Assembly: GCA_009838465.1 (NCBI GenBank)
Contig: VXRN01000022.1
Coordinates: 1-47,529 of the forward strand
Reading direction: 5' to 3'
From: Dehalococcoidia bacterium
Lineage (GTDB): Bacteria > Chloroflexota > Dehalococcoidia > Lucifugimonadales > UBA1123
Length of the DNA: 47,529 bases
Of this stretch, positions 8,274 to 15,618 are shown in pieces. A program made the position numbers and the translations under genes. The notes under the pieces were generated by a model. It did not search any database and was not told the DNA's origin. It saw only the letters and a program-made list of their open reading frames with translations. Each line of letters starts with the position of its first letter. The first letter of the stretch is position 1.

Positions 8274-9287
8274 TCACAGCACCCGGTTGAGCCGCGGGCT
8301 CTCGGTCACCCCGGGTGTGCGGCCACGCTTGGCTATCGGCTCTCCGTCCACCTCATGAATGTCGGCTGTGAAGTCGTTCGGCGAGGCGTTCGATATATAG
8401 CTGCCGACGCTGAATATATCTACCGGCGCCCCCGCCTCGGTGAACTCCCTGATTCGGTCAGGGTTGAATCCGCCGCTTACGAATATCTCCACGTGCCTGA
8501 ACCCTGCCATATCCAGCCTGGCACGGACCTCTCTTACAAGGTCCACCGTGACACCTCCGCGCTCCGGCGGCGTGTCCAGTCGTACGCCCCGCAGGCGCTG
8601 GCGTAGGGCCTGCGCGACGCTCAACGACTCCGCAGCCTCATCGTTGAACGTGTCCACGATAGCCACTCGTGGCACGTCCTGGGGAGTATGCCTGTCGAAA
8701 AGCTGCATGGCCCTGACCGAGTCTCCGACGATCAGAGGCAGGGCGTGGGGCATACTGCCCGAAGGCGTCGTCCCGGCCAGTCTGGCGCCCATTACCGTCG
8801 AGCAGGAAGCGCAGCCCCCAACAACCGCCGCATAATCCACCGTCGGCGCGACATTCGGGTGAATGTGTTTCGCGGGGGTGGCAATGATCGGAACACCGTC
8901 TGCCGCATCAACGCACTCTCTGGCCGCAGTAGCCCACCCCGTGCAGGAGGACAATATGCCGCAGATGATCGTCTCATACAGTCCGAACGAATTGTACGGC
9001 GCCCGGATTCTGAGCGCTACTTCTTTGGCGGCAACTCCATCGCCCTCGTCCAATGCCCAGACCTCGATTCCCGTCTCGGGAAGCACCCTCTCGAGCAGTG
9101 ATCGTACCTCTCTGATGCCACACAATAGACCGTCCCTCTCGGGGAAGAATTCCATGGTAACGGTTGGATTGATATTCTCATTTCTCAGAATGGTCAGGGT
9201 GCGCTGTTGAAATACGTCCGAGGTATCGCCCACAAGCACCGAATGGCGAATCTCGATCTGTGATGAAGCGGTATTGATGTTTACCAT
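8274..9287 (-). CDS. pncB: Nicotinate phosphoribosyltransferase (short form)
   Basis: NAPRTase condenses nicotinate and PRPP to nicotinate mononucleotide in the Preiss-Handler NAD salvage pathway. This 337-residue protein is shorter than the usual 390-450. Recognisable parts are an N-terminal quinolinate-PRTase-like region (EFFPERDGLLCGIREV), a central NVAPTVDYAAVVGGC, and the phosphate-binding C-terminal barrel with EIFVSGGFNPDRIREF and DIFSVGSYIS. It lies 63 bases downstream of nicotinamidase on the same strand. That arrangement supplies its substrate and supports the assignment. Confidence 0.9.
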   Translation of the reverse strand: MVNINTASSQIEIRHSVLVGDTSDVFQQRTLTILRNENINPTVTMEFFPERDGLLCGIREVRSLLERVLPETGIEVWALDEGDGVAAKEVALRIRAPYNSFGLYETIICGILSSCTGWATAARECVDAADGVPIIATPAKHIHPNVAPTVDYAAVVGGCASCSTVMGARLAGTTPSGSMPHALPLIVGDSVRAMQLFDRHTPQDVPRVAIVDTFNDEAAESLSVAQALRQRLRGVRLDTPPERGGVTVDLVREVRARLDMAGFRHVEIFVSGGFNPDRIREFTEAGAPVDIFSVGSYISNASPNDFTADIHEVDGEPIAKRGRTPGVTESPRLNRVL

Positions 9288-9350
9288 TTGAAAAGCCTGA
9301 AAACGTGAATTGTTGCCGTTCCGTCAGCGAGCGTGATTCTGAACCCTGCC

Positions 9351-9884
9351 TCACGCTGTGGGCGCAGGATCAATCAACTTGGCGCCAAGTATCTTTTCCA
9401 TGTGGTCAAGTGCATAGCGGTGGGCGTCCGGGTCGAAGGACGCCACGCAATCGGTCGGAATGTCCACCCCGTAGTCGCGGTTGCGCGCGTCTGCGGTGGT
9501 GTGCATAACGCATATATCGGTACAGACTCCGCATACTATAACCCGGTCAGGATTGAGTTCTGCCAGACTGTCCTCCAAGTTGGTCTCGAAGAATGCGCTG
9601 TAGCGACGTTTACGGATCGTTTCGCCCTCGTACCCGCGAAGCTCCGATATGACCTCCGCCTCCTCGGTGCCCCGAACGCAATGCACCGGGAACATCTGGA
9701 ACTCCAGATCGTCCGGGTCGTGAGTGTCGCAGATGAAGATCACATTGCCGCCATCTGCCTGCTCGCGTTCGATTAGCTCCTGAACCCTGGGGATGATCTC
9801 TCGGGCCTCGTCTCCGCAGTACAAGTTATGTCCGGGCTCCATGAAGCCGACGACCATGTCCACTACAAGCACCACGTTACCCAT
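9351..9884 (-). CDS. pncA: Nicotinamidase / isochorismatase-family hydrolase
   Basis: A 177-residue cysteine hydrolase of the isochorismatase family. The catalytic Asp is in VVDMVVGFM near the N-terminus, metal-site residues are near CDTHDPDD, and the nucleophile Cys lies in VCGVCTDICVMHT. Combined with the directly downstream pncB, deamidation of nicotinamide to nicotinate is the most likely reaction. I start at the ATG at 9884, preceded on the minus strand by GGGAGGGG. A longer frame reaches 10115 but only runs through a dispersed repeat and has no family similarity. The two genes form a compact NAD salvage operon. Confidence 0.88.
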   Translation of the reverse strand: MGNVVLVVDMVVGFMEPGHNLYCGDEAREIIPRVQELIEREQADGGNVIFICDTHDPDDLEFQMFPVHCVRGTEEAEVISELRGYEGETIRKRRYSAFFETNLEDSLAELNPDRVIVCGVCTDICVMHTTADARNRDYGVDIPTDCVASFDPDAHRYALDHMEKILGAKLIDPAPTA

Positions 9885-10180
9885 ATTGCCCCTCCCGTGC
9901 GGATATCTTTCCGAGGAAGGCTGAGCCTTCACCCTTATTCTCACACCACTGCTATAGGTCATCCAAGAGAGTTTAACATTTTTCGGGACAGGTATGCCGG
10001 TCGTCCGAATCAGGGTTGCCAAGCGGCGAGCCTCTTGAAGATTCGCCCAGATTAGAGGATATTCAGGATATGGGCACTCGTAAAATTTTAGGTCCACGCT
10101 TTCGTATGCGCCCACTCTCGGCGATATGTATTAAGATGTCGGTGCGAATTATCGAATACAAGACATCCAGGGAGCTTACG
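9885..10180. other. Divergent intergenic region with a dispersed repeat
   Basis: About 300 bases lie between the divergently read nicotinamidase and SMP-30 genes. The only structure I see is the 61-base repeat at 10012-10072, described separately, plus the two ribosome binding sites at the ends. No strong -35/-10 pair stands out. Confidence 0.4.
10012..10072 (+). repeat. 61-bp dispersed repeat, copy 1 (copy 2 at 13348-13408)
   Basis: The block aligns without gaps to 13348-13408. Both share GCGGCGAGCCTCTT in the left half and CAGGATATG at the right end. The right half belongs to the class of ACAGGAT-type short repeats. It lies next to the nicotinamidase gene and inflates open frames on both strands, which is why the longer starts of both neighbours were refused. 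Confidence 0.6.
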
Positions 10181-11089
10181 ATGACGACTGACACGACAAG
10201 AGAGGGATTTGAGATATATGACGAGCGTTTCAGGGCAATGGTGCCCGATGACGCGATGATTGTCAGGCACCATACCGGCATGGACTGGGCAGAAGGGCCG
10301 GTCTATTTCGCGGAGGGAGACTACCTGCTGTGGAGTGATATCCCCAACGATGTAATACTGAAGTACTCCGACGCGGACGGCGTGTCGGTCTTCAGATCGC
10401 CGTGCGGCTACACCAACGGCCATTACCGCGATGCCCAGGGGCGACTGCTGAGTTGTGAGCATGGCGGGCGCCGGGTGAGCCGCACCGAGCCGGACGGGAC
10501 AGTGGTCACCCTCGCAGACAACTACGAGGGCAAGAAGCTGAATTCACCCAACGACCTCGCCGTGAAGTCGGACGGCTCGATCTGGTTTACCGACCCGCCC
10601 TATGGGATCCTGAGCGATCGCCAGGGACACAAGGGAGAGAGCGAGCTTGGCGCGTGCTACGTCTTCCGACTGGAACCTGACACGGGCACTCTTGAAATAG
10701 TCGCAGACGATTTCGACAGGCCGAATGGGATATGCTTCTCGCCTGACGAGAGCGTGCTGTACGTATCGGACACGGGCGAGCCGGGACATATCCGCGCGTT
10801 CGACGTGGTGGACGGCAGGAGTCTGGCGAACAGCCGCGTATTCGCGGAGGTGTCGCCGGGCAAATCGGACGGCTTCAGGTCGGATACCGAGGGCAACATA
10901 TTCACGAGCGCGCGGGACGGGATACACGTGTATAGCCCACAGGCCGAACTTCTGGGCAAGATACTGACACCGGAGAACGCGGTGGCCAACTGCTGCTTCG
11001 GCGGTTCGGAGAAGAACCGCCTCTACATAGCGGCGGACAAGTCGCTGTATTCCGTAGTGCTGAACGCACAGGGGGCGCAGATGCCGTAG
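10181..11089 (+). CDS. SMP-30/gluconolactonase/LRE family protein
   Basis: A 302-residue six-bladed beta-propeller hydrolase of the SMP-30 family. Diagnostic stretches are GMDWAEGPVYFAEGDYLLWS (metal-ligand Glu in EGP), NSPNDLAVKSDGSIWFTDPP (Asn/Asp metal ligands and substrate loop) and RPNGICFSPDESVLYVSDTG. Family members hydrolyse aldonolactones or other lactones and esters with a divalent cation, and the substrate here is unknown. The ATG at 10181 is chosen because AGGGAG lies 9-10 bases upstream; the longer frame to 10016 starts within a repeat. It converges with the monooxygenase gene over a hairpin terminator. Confidence 0.92.
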   Translation: MTTDTTREGFEIYDERFRAMVPDDAMIVRHHTGMDWAEGPVYFAEGDYLLWSDIPNDVILKYSDADGVSVFRSPCGYTNGHYRDAQGRLLSCEHGGRRVSRTEPDGTVVTLADNYEGKKLNSPNDLAVKSDGSIWFTDPPYGILSDRQGHKGESELGACYVFRLEPDTGTLEIVADDFDRPNGICFSPDESVLYVSDTGEPGHIRAFDVVDGRSLANSRVFAEVSPGKSDGFRSDTEGNIFTSARDGIHVYSPQAELLGKILTPENAVANCCFGGSEKNRLYIAADKSLYSVVLNAQGAQMP

Positions 11090-11100
11090 GAGATACTGGA

Positions 11101-11144
11101 CGAAATCAGCCCGGTGGCTGAGTCAACCATCCGGGCTGATTTCG
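11101..11144. terminator. Bidirectional hairpin terminator
   Basis: The 14-base arms CGAAATCAGCCCGG (11101-11114) and CCGGGCTGATTTCG (11131-11144) are perfect complements around a 16-base loop, in which TGG/CCA can extend the stem. The hairpin lies 11 bases after the SMP-30 stop and 25 bases before the convergent monooxygenase stop, so it can serve both genes. T-runs beside it are weak. Confidence 0.8.
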
Positions 11145-11169
11145 TGTGTTGAGGTTCGGTCGCCGGGGT

Positions 11170-12435
11170 TTAGTCGGCGGCGGCTTCGGCCTCGGTGGCG
11201 GCAGTGCGCTCCACGAAGGGCTGGCCGTTGGCCGGGTCAACCTCGAAGGGGCTCTTGAGCTCGAGTTCGTCGGCTATCTCGCGCACGGCGGGCAGGACGT
11301 ACTCGCCCATTAGCCGGAGGCTGCGCATCTGGTCCTCGTGCGTCATGGCGCCGTCGCCGTCCCAGAAGAAGACACTGCCCGGCCTGAGTGTCTCCAGGAC
11401 GTGGCGTATCTTGGGTATCACCGTATCGGGCGTGCCGGATACGACAGTGTAGTTCTCGACCTGCTCTTCGTAGGAGGTGCTGAGCACTCCGCCGCGGTTT
11501 GCGGTTGCGGCGTCGCGGGTGGGCAGGACGCGCCTGCGGGAGGTCAGCCCTGGAAGGCCGAGGAGCGCGGGGTTGGCAGTACCCTCGTTTCCGGCGAGGA
11601 ACGGGTTGCTGGGGCCTTGGACAAACTTGCGGCCGACTTCATCGGCGAGCTCTTCGGTCTCGTCAACGTGCACTTTCCAGAGGTAGCCGATGTTCTGGGG
11701 GCCGGACTCGTAGCCGAGCTCGGCGGCGGTGTCGTGGTATATCTGGAAGGCTTCCTGCGTGGGACCGAGCTTGGTGGCGAGCATGATGTAGGGGATGCGG
11801 TTCGTGGCGGCCCATACGAGGGAGTCGCGGCTCACGACGCCCGGCAGCCAGATCGGAGGATGCGGCTTCTGGTACGGGCTGACCCAGGGGTTGACGTAGC
11901 GATAGTTGTAGTGCTTGCCCTCCCATCGGAACGGGCCCGGAGTGGTCCAGGCCTTGACGATGAAGTCGTGCGCCTCCTGGAAGCGCTCCCAGTTGTACGG
12001 GGGCGGCGAGTTGTGGGCGACGCTCTCGCGTCCAGTGCCGCGCACCCAGCCTGAGACGAGCCTGCCGCGCGAAATCATGTCTATCATGGCAAGCTGTTCC
12101 ACGAGCCAGAGGGGGTCGTCCCAGATGGGGATGATGTTGCCGAGCAGGACTATCTTGGCCCGGTTGGTGATCTTGGCGAGGATAGAGGCCTCGACGTTCA
12201 TAGCACCGCCCATGCAGAAGGGAGTGCTGTGGTGCTCGTTGAGCATGATGCCGTCGAAACCGACTTCCTCGGCATAGACGCGCTCGTCGAGATAGCGATT
12301 GTACAGGTCGGCGCCGACCTGAGCGTCGTATATCTCGTTGCTGAGGGTAAGGTCCTTGATGGGCAGTCCGGTCGCGCCGAAGTAGCCCGACTTCGGGTCC
12401 TGGTATGGTCTCTCGGTGAAGTGGCCTACAAACAT
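11170..12435 (-). CDS. LLM-class flavin-dependent (luciferase-like) monooxygenase
   Basis: A 421-residue bacterial-luciferase-like TIM-barrel protein. Typical stretches are the N-terminal YLDERVYAEEVGFDGIMLNE followed by HHS, the middle LGNIIPIWDDPLWLVEQLAM, DMISRGRLVSGWVRGTGRE, and PPIWLPGVVSRDSL. Such enzymes use reduced FMN (or F420) and O2 to oxygenate organic substrates such as long-chain alkanes, sulfonates or xenobiotic-like compounds. The reductase partner is not adjacent. The minus-strand start ATG at 12435 has GGGAGG upstream. Large families of these genes are a feature of SAR202-type Chloroflexota, which supports the taxonomic guess. The acidic Ala/Glu tail is unremarkable. Confidence 0.92.
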   Translation of the reverse strand: MFVGHFTERPYQDPKSGYFGATGLPIKDLTLSNEIYDAQVGADLYNRYLDERVYAEEVGFDGIMLNEHHSTPFCMGGAMNVEASILAKITNRAKIVLLGNIIPIWDDPLWLVEQLAMIDMISRGRLVSGWVRGTGRESVAHNSPPPYNWERFQEAHDFIVKAWTTPGPFRWEGKHYNYRYVNPWVSPYQKPHPPIWLPGVVSRDSLVWAATNRIPYIMLATKLGPTQEAFQIYHDTAAELGYESGPQNIGYLWKVHVDETEELADEVGRKFVQGPSNPFLAGNEGTANPALLGLPGLTSRRRVLPTRDAATANRGGVLSTSYEEQVENYTVVSGTPDTVIPKIRHVLETLRPGSVFFWDGDGAMTHEDQMRSLRLMGEYVLPAVREIADELELKSPFEVDPANGQPFVERTAATEAEAAAD

Positions 12436-12838
12436 CGGGGCCTCCCGGTAGAAAATCTGACTTCGGCGCAGTGTATCATTTTAGTTTTCGGTTGTCAGTT
12501 TTCGGTAATCAGTTAGGCGCTATATGAGTTCAGTGGGTGGAAGAGGAACATCCTCACCCATCGTGGGCTGAGATGAGTAGGTATTGAACTTGGATTGGCG
12601 GAGTCACCCCCATCCTAACCTTCCCCCATCAAGGGGGAAGGGATTTTTTTACCTACCCCTGTGAGCCCAAGGGGAGAGGGGATTTTAGGTCGGTGGATTT
12701 GGACGTTTTTCTGGTGGGTGTGCAGGTAGTCTGCAGGGGTGCTGCTGGGAGGCGAGGCGAGCACCTTCTCCCTGCATCCGCCCTGCATAACCCTGTATTT
12801 CCCAGTTCAGCGAGTTTTTTCGACTCCACCAAGCCACT
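12436..12838. other. Repeat-bearing intergenic region
   Basis: About 400 bases hold no convincing gene. There is an AT-rich motif at 12481-12514 with two near-copies of CAGTTTTCGGT-type sequence, and the second copy of the hairpin repeat at 12607-12690. Around 12780-12800 (minus reading) two ATGCAGGG copies lie 11 bases apart. The last part may be the decayed 3' flank of the small gene at 12839-13237. Confidence 0.4.
12607..12690 (-). repeat. Dispersed hairpin repeat, copy 2 (inverted relative to 4346-4411)
   Basis: 12607-12643 matches the reverse complement of 4375-4411 at 35 of 37 positions. The hairpin core is TTCCCCCATCAAGGGGGAA, and a T-run follows at 12644-12650. A second CCCAAGGGGAGAGGGG segment at 12668-12683 corresponds to the loosely conserved outer part of copy 1. 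On the plus strand the hairpin plus T-run could terminate transcription. Confidence 0.7.
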
Positions 12839-13237
12839 TCAAGGCATAAAGGGCGACCACACATCGTCCCACGCAGGCTTAGGTTCTTTGTCTATTTCGG
12901 CGGCCATCTCGGTCATCTTCATGATGGTATCGGCAATCTTGGCCATGGCGCGGGCGTTGTTCGCGGAAGGCGGGGCAGCCTGGAGTTCGCCGAACACTTC
13001 CCGCAAACCCTTCACCATGTCGTCGAGTCCAAGTTCTCTGAGCTTCTTCTGCGCCTTGACCTTTTTGCCCTTTGCGCGTCCGCCCGCAGCGCGCGCGTAG
13101 GCAAGCTCAGGATCGTGGGCGAAGCAGTAGCCGGAGGCGGAGACGGGGGTGGAGCCGCAGATTTCGCCGTTACGTTTTGTGGCGGGACAGGGCACTCTTT
13201 TGCGAGGTACATGCTTACCGTCTTTGTTGTATGCCAT
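12839..13237 (-). CDS. Small basic protein with a Cys/His zinc-knuckle-like N-terminus
   Basis: A 132-residue protein. The N-terminal 40 residues have Cys17, Cys27, Cys38 and His41 in the arrangement C-x9-C-x10-C-x2-H, ending GYCFAHDPE. This resembles the short C/H motif of many small phage- and island-borne proteins. The middle is Lys/Ala-rich (GGRAKGKKVKAQKK) and the C-terminal half is helical with MAKIADTIMKMTEM. Zinc binding is inferred; function is unknown. The ATG at 13237 is well supported by AAGGAG eight bases upstream. It is isolated between repeats, consistent with a mobile-element remnant. Confidence 0.65.
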   Translation of the reverse strand: MAYNKDGKHVPRKRVPCPATKRNGEICGSTPVSASGYCFAHDPELAYARAAGGRAKGKKVKAQKKLRELGLDDMVKGLREVFGELQAAPPSANNARAMAKIADTIMKMTEMAAEIDKEPKPAWDDVWSPFMP

Positions 13238-13579
13238 TTGATTATCTCCTTATGCGGCATTGTCAGGCGCAAGAACTTCTGTGCTTTCAATGATAGCTCG
13301 AATGTACTGTTGCGTCAAGGGTAACTTTGGGGATTGTTGTCAGAAACAGGATTGCCGAGCGGCGAGCCTCTTCGAGGGTTTACAGGATGGGAGGATTTAC
13401 AGGATATGAAGCGCGGTTAAGCATCCGATAAGATAGTCAGGAAGGTGTCTCATCCGGGACGGGATTGCTTAGCCGTCATTTCTAACTGACCGCCCGTTGT
13501 GGGCAATCTCCAACCGTTGGGCTTATCATGGGTACACCCTAATGTGATAAGTCGGGGATTTTCGGTCAGGAGCGTAAAA
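13238..13579. other. Intergenic region with second 61-bp repeat
   Basis: About 340 bases between the divergent small gene and the RHH gene. It contains the repeat copy at 13348-13408 with two TTTACAGGAT units. Otherwise I see no gene or clear promoter. Confidence 0.4.
13348..13408 (+). repeat. 61-bp dispersed repeat, copy 2 (copy 1 at 10012-10072)
   Basis: It aligns without gaps to 10012-10072, in the same orientation. Shared segments are GCGGCGAGCCTCTT and CAGGATATG. This copy retains two clear TTTACAGGAT units (13379-13388 and 13396-13405), 17 bases apart. Confidence 0.6.
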
Positions 13580-13921
13580 ATGAAAATTACGCTGAACATT
13601 GACGAAGACATCGTCAAGAAGGTTCGGAAGATAGCAATAGAGAAGGACACCACGCTCACTGCTATGGTCAGGGACTATCTGACCTGGGTGGCAAACGGCG
13701 ACGCGGCCGAGCGCGAACGTCGTGTCCTCCAGTTGGAAGACTCCTTCAAGAGACTGAGCCGCAACATGGGACCGCGCGATTGGGCAAGGGGAGACCTCTA
13801 TGAGCGATGGGACATTCATAGGCTTTACGCGATGAGTCCTTACCCCAGACTCAACGGCTCCCTGCACGAGCAAGATGAGGTGAGAAGTCCCGCCGCGAAT
13901 GATGGCCCGATGGTCCGCTAG
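13580..13921 (+). CDS. Ribbon-helix-helix antitoxin-like protein (orphan)
   Basis: A 113-residue protein. The first 45 residues fit a ribbon-helix-helix DNA-binding fold: MKITLNIDEDIVKKVRKIAI is the strand plus helix 1, and DTTLTAMVRDYL is helix 2. This is typical of VapB/DUF6364-like antitoxins. AGGAG lies 7-11 bases before the ATG at 13580, making the longer frame to 13499 unlikely. Such genes normally overlap a PIN toxin. Here an overlapping ATG at 13800 gives only MSDGTFI before the frame runs into unrelated sequence and a stop, so the toxin seems to have been deleted and the antitoxin C-terminus replaced by about 40 unrelated residues. Probably a decayed toxin-antitoxin locus. Confidence 0.65.
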   Translation: MKITLNIDEDIVKKVRKIAIEKDTTLTAMVRDYLTWVANGDAAERERRVLQLEDSFKRLSRNMGPRDWARGDLYERWDIHRLYAMSPYPRLNGSLHEQDEVRSPAANDGPMVR

Positions 13922-14257
13922 CAGGCTTGCCGACCACACCGCCCATGTCTATTATAGTCTTAACGAATCTGACGACTGACCTTGCGAGAAAGACAAGATA
14001 GCTACCAGACCCACAGCCATGATCCAGAGACTATGCCCACCGGAGGGCAGACTCGTCCTCTACGAGGACAACATCATTGACGGTCGAGTTCCTATCGAAG
14101 TGATGCAATCCAATGCCATCAAGCATACCCTAGCGGCCCTTGACCCCTCCTCTGTCCGTCCCAATCTATACAAATTCCAACTGGAGAATTTTGTGTGGTA
14201 TAATTACTACCTATTGAAATCTAGTCGTATTACTGCCGAAACGAGAGGGTGTTATCC
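13922..14257. other. AT-rich leader of the ParA-like module
   Basis: About 330 bases. An 80-codon frame at 14019-14261 covers most of it. It contains the strong extended -10 promoter, lacks motifs and runs into the start of the ATPase gene, so I treat it as non-coding leader. Base composition drops sharply here, marking the start of the imported module. Confidence 0.4.
14196..14204 (+). promoter_or_regulatory. Extended -10 promoter of the ParA-like module
   Basis: TGGTATAAT at 14196-14204 is a perfect TATAAT with an upstream TG. The -35 region (TTCCAA at 14175-14180) is poor, as tolerated by extended -10 promoters. It lies about 50 bases before the ATPase start, with GAGAGGG as ribosome binding site at 14243-14249. 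Confidence 0.6.
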
Positions 14258-15070
14258 ATGACGGTCATTGCATCTTGTGTAAATCTGAAAGGTGGAGTCG
14301 GCAAGACTGCATTGGCAGTGAACTTAGCTGCCATTTCAGGAGACATATATCAGAAAAAGACGTTGCTAATTGATGTCGATCCGCAAACCAATGCAACATT
14401 TTCTTGTGTTACTGTTGATAAATGGGAGGAATGGGCCTCATCGAGAGGAACAATTGCAGACATTTTAGGTTTGCGTAATCATGCCTCCGCGGAGGGGAGT
14501 GCAAGGCAGCTTCAAGATATTATTTCTCCCAATGTTTTTACAAACGTAGACTTGATACCTTCTCATCTTGACCTATTCACTGTAGATCTTGATCTCGGAG
14601 GTAGAACTCGTAGAGAAAGTATACTGAAGCGTGAACTCCAAGGGATTATTGGAGATTATGATTTGATAATCTGTGATTGTCCACCTAATCTTACCCTTCC
14701 AACGCAAAACGCATTGTCTCTTAGTTCTCACTATATAGTCCCTGTGTCGTTGGATTACCTATCGGCACTGGGTATTGCTCTTTTGATACCGAGAATCGAA
14801 CGTTTTGGACAGGAAATCGAAAGCTCCCTGACGAATGCAGGGATCGTTATTTCTAGAGTAGGTAGGCCAGCTAGACATAGAGTGGAAACGGAGAGCGATA
14901 TTAGGGAAGAATTCGGCGACTTAGTGTTGGAACAAAGCTTGAAGGAACGATCTGCTGTTTCCGAAGCGGGTTCCGTGCAGACGCCAGTGCACAAACATAC
15001 AGATAGAGAAGCGAGAGAAGAATTTCTTGAAGTTGCTGAGGAATTGTTGACCAGGATGCAGATAATTTGA
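14258..15070 (+). CDS. ParA/Soj-like deviant Walker ATPase
   Basis: The 270-residue protein has the deviant Walker A motif KGGVGKT at residues 11-17, the switch DVDPQTNAT following LLI, and LIICDCPPNLTLPTQNAL as Walker B and switch II. It belongs to the ParA/MinD superfamily, which partitions plasmids or positions complexes. No parB or parS-like gene is nearby. I prefer ATG 14258 (GAGAGGG eight bases upstream) over the GTG at 14249, which would lie within that ribosome binding site. Two unknown genes follow on the same strand (15163, 15593). All three are much more AT-rich than the flanking CoA-transferase and monooxygenase genes, so the set was probably acquired together. Orphan ParA-like ATPases of this size occur in chromosomal accessory modules, some anti-phage; that role is not shown here. 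Confidence 0.85.
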   Translation: MTVIASCVNLKGGVGKTALAVNLAAISGDIYQKKTLLIDVDPQTNATFSCVTVDKWEEWASSRGTIADILGLRNHASAEGSARQLQDIISPNVFTNVDLIPSHLDLFTVDLDLGGRTRRESILKRELQGIIGDYDLIICDCPPNLTLPTQNALSLSSHYIVPVSLDYLSALGIALLIPRIERFGQEIESSLTNAGIVISRVGRPARHRVETESDIREEFGDLVLEQSLKERSAVSEAGSVQTPVHKHTDREAREEFLEVAEELLTRMQII

Positions 15071-15162
15071 AGGACATAGTGGTTTGCGCTAATTTTGACG
15101 CTAAATCTAAAATATAGAGTAGCAGAATATGCTTGGCCTAAAGAAATGAATAGAGGAACATC

Positions 15163-15618
15163 ATGAGGACACATGAATTGGCTTCCTTCCTTAGAGACAT
15201 GGCTGATGCCTTGAGCTCTTTGCCTGATACCGAGCTGACCGCACTGCCTGAAGCCGTTACAATGCTAATGAACTCTCAGGCAAGAACTGCACCCTTGCCT
15301 ATCCCAGAAACCACACCTCTGCCCGAGAAACACAGTTCATCGATAGAAGAAATTCATACTATCTTGATAACATTAACAAAACAAGAGATAGTGTCGGTTG
15401 TGGCCGAATCAGGGCTGGATATTCCATTTAGAGGTAAAGATAGCGCGAAGGATGTGGCTGGGAAAATTAGACGTTACATCGGACAGAATCCCGATACAAT
15501 CAAGAATATAAGATTATCGCTGAACAAACAGCAATCTAATTTGCCGACGACGCCTTTGTCTAAGGCATTAGGTACACTGCTAGGCAATCGAGATGAACTA
15601 TCTATTACAAGACGTTGA
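15163..15618 (+). CDS. Unknown 151-residue protein of the ParA-like module
   Basis: I do not recognise this family. The N-terminal 45 residues are helical (ELASFLRDMADALSSL), followed by a Pro-rich linker near 48-62. A second helical region reads LTKQEIVSVVAESGLDIPF and KDSAKDVAGKIRRYI, reminiscent of a small helical DNA- or protein-binding domain. The ATG at 15163 has AGAGGAA four bases upstream. It begins 92 bases after the ATPase and its 3' end overlaps the next gene by 26 bases, so translation of the three genes is probably linked. Low GC, like its neighbours. Confidence 0.6.
   Translation: MRTHELASFLRDMADALSSLPDTELTALPEAVTMLMNSQARTAPLPIPETTPLPEKHSSSIEEIHTILITLTKQEIVSVVAESGLDIPFRGKDSAKDVAGKIRRYIGQNPDTIKNIRLSLNKQQSNLPTTPLSKALGTLLGNRDELSITRR

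Noticed and set aside
9885-10115. 77-residue N-terminal extension of the nicotinamidase
   Set aside because: It is read through the 61-bp dispersed repeat. The ATG at 9884 has a strong GGGAGGGG site, and family similarity starts there.
14019-14261. 80-codon frame upstream of the ParA-like gene
   Set aside because: It contains the extended -10 promoter (14196-14204), overlaps the ATPase start and ribosome binding site, and shows no motif.
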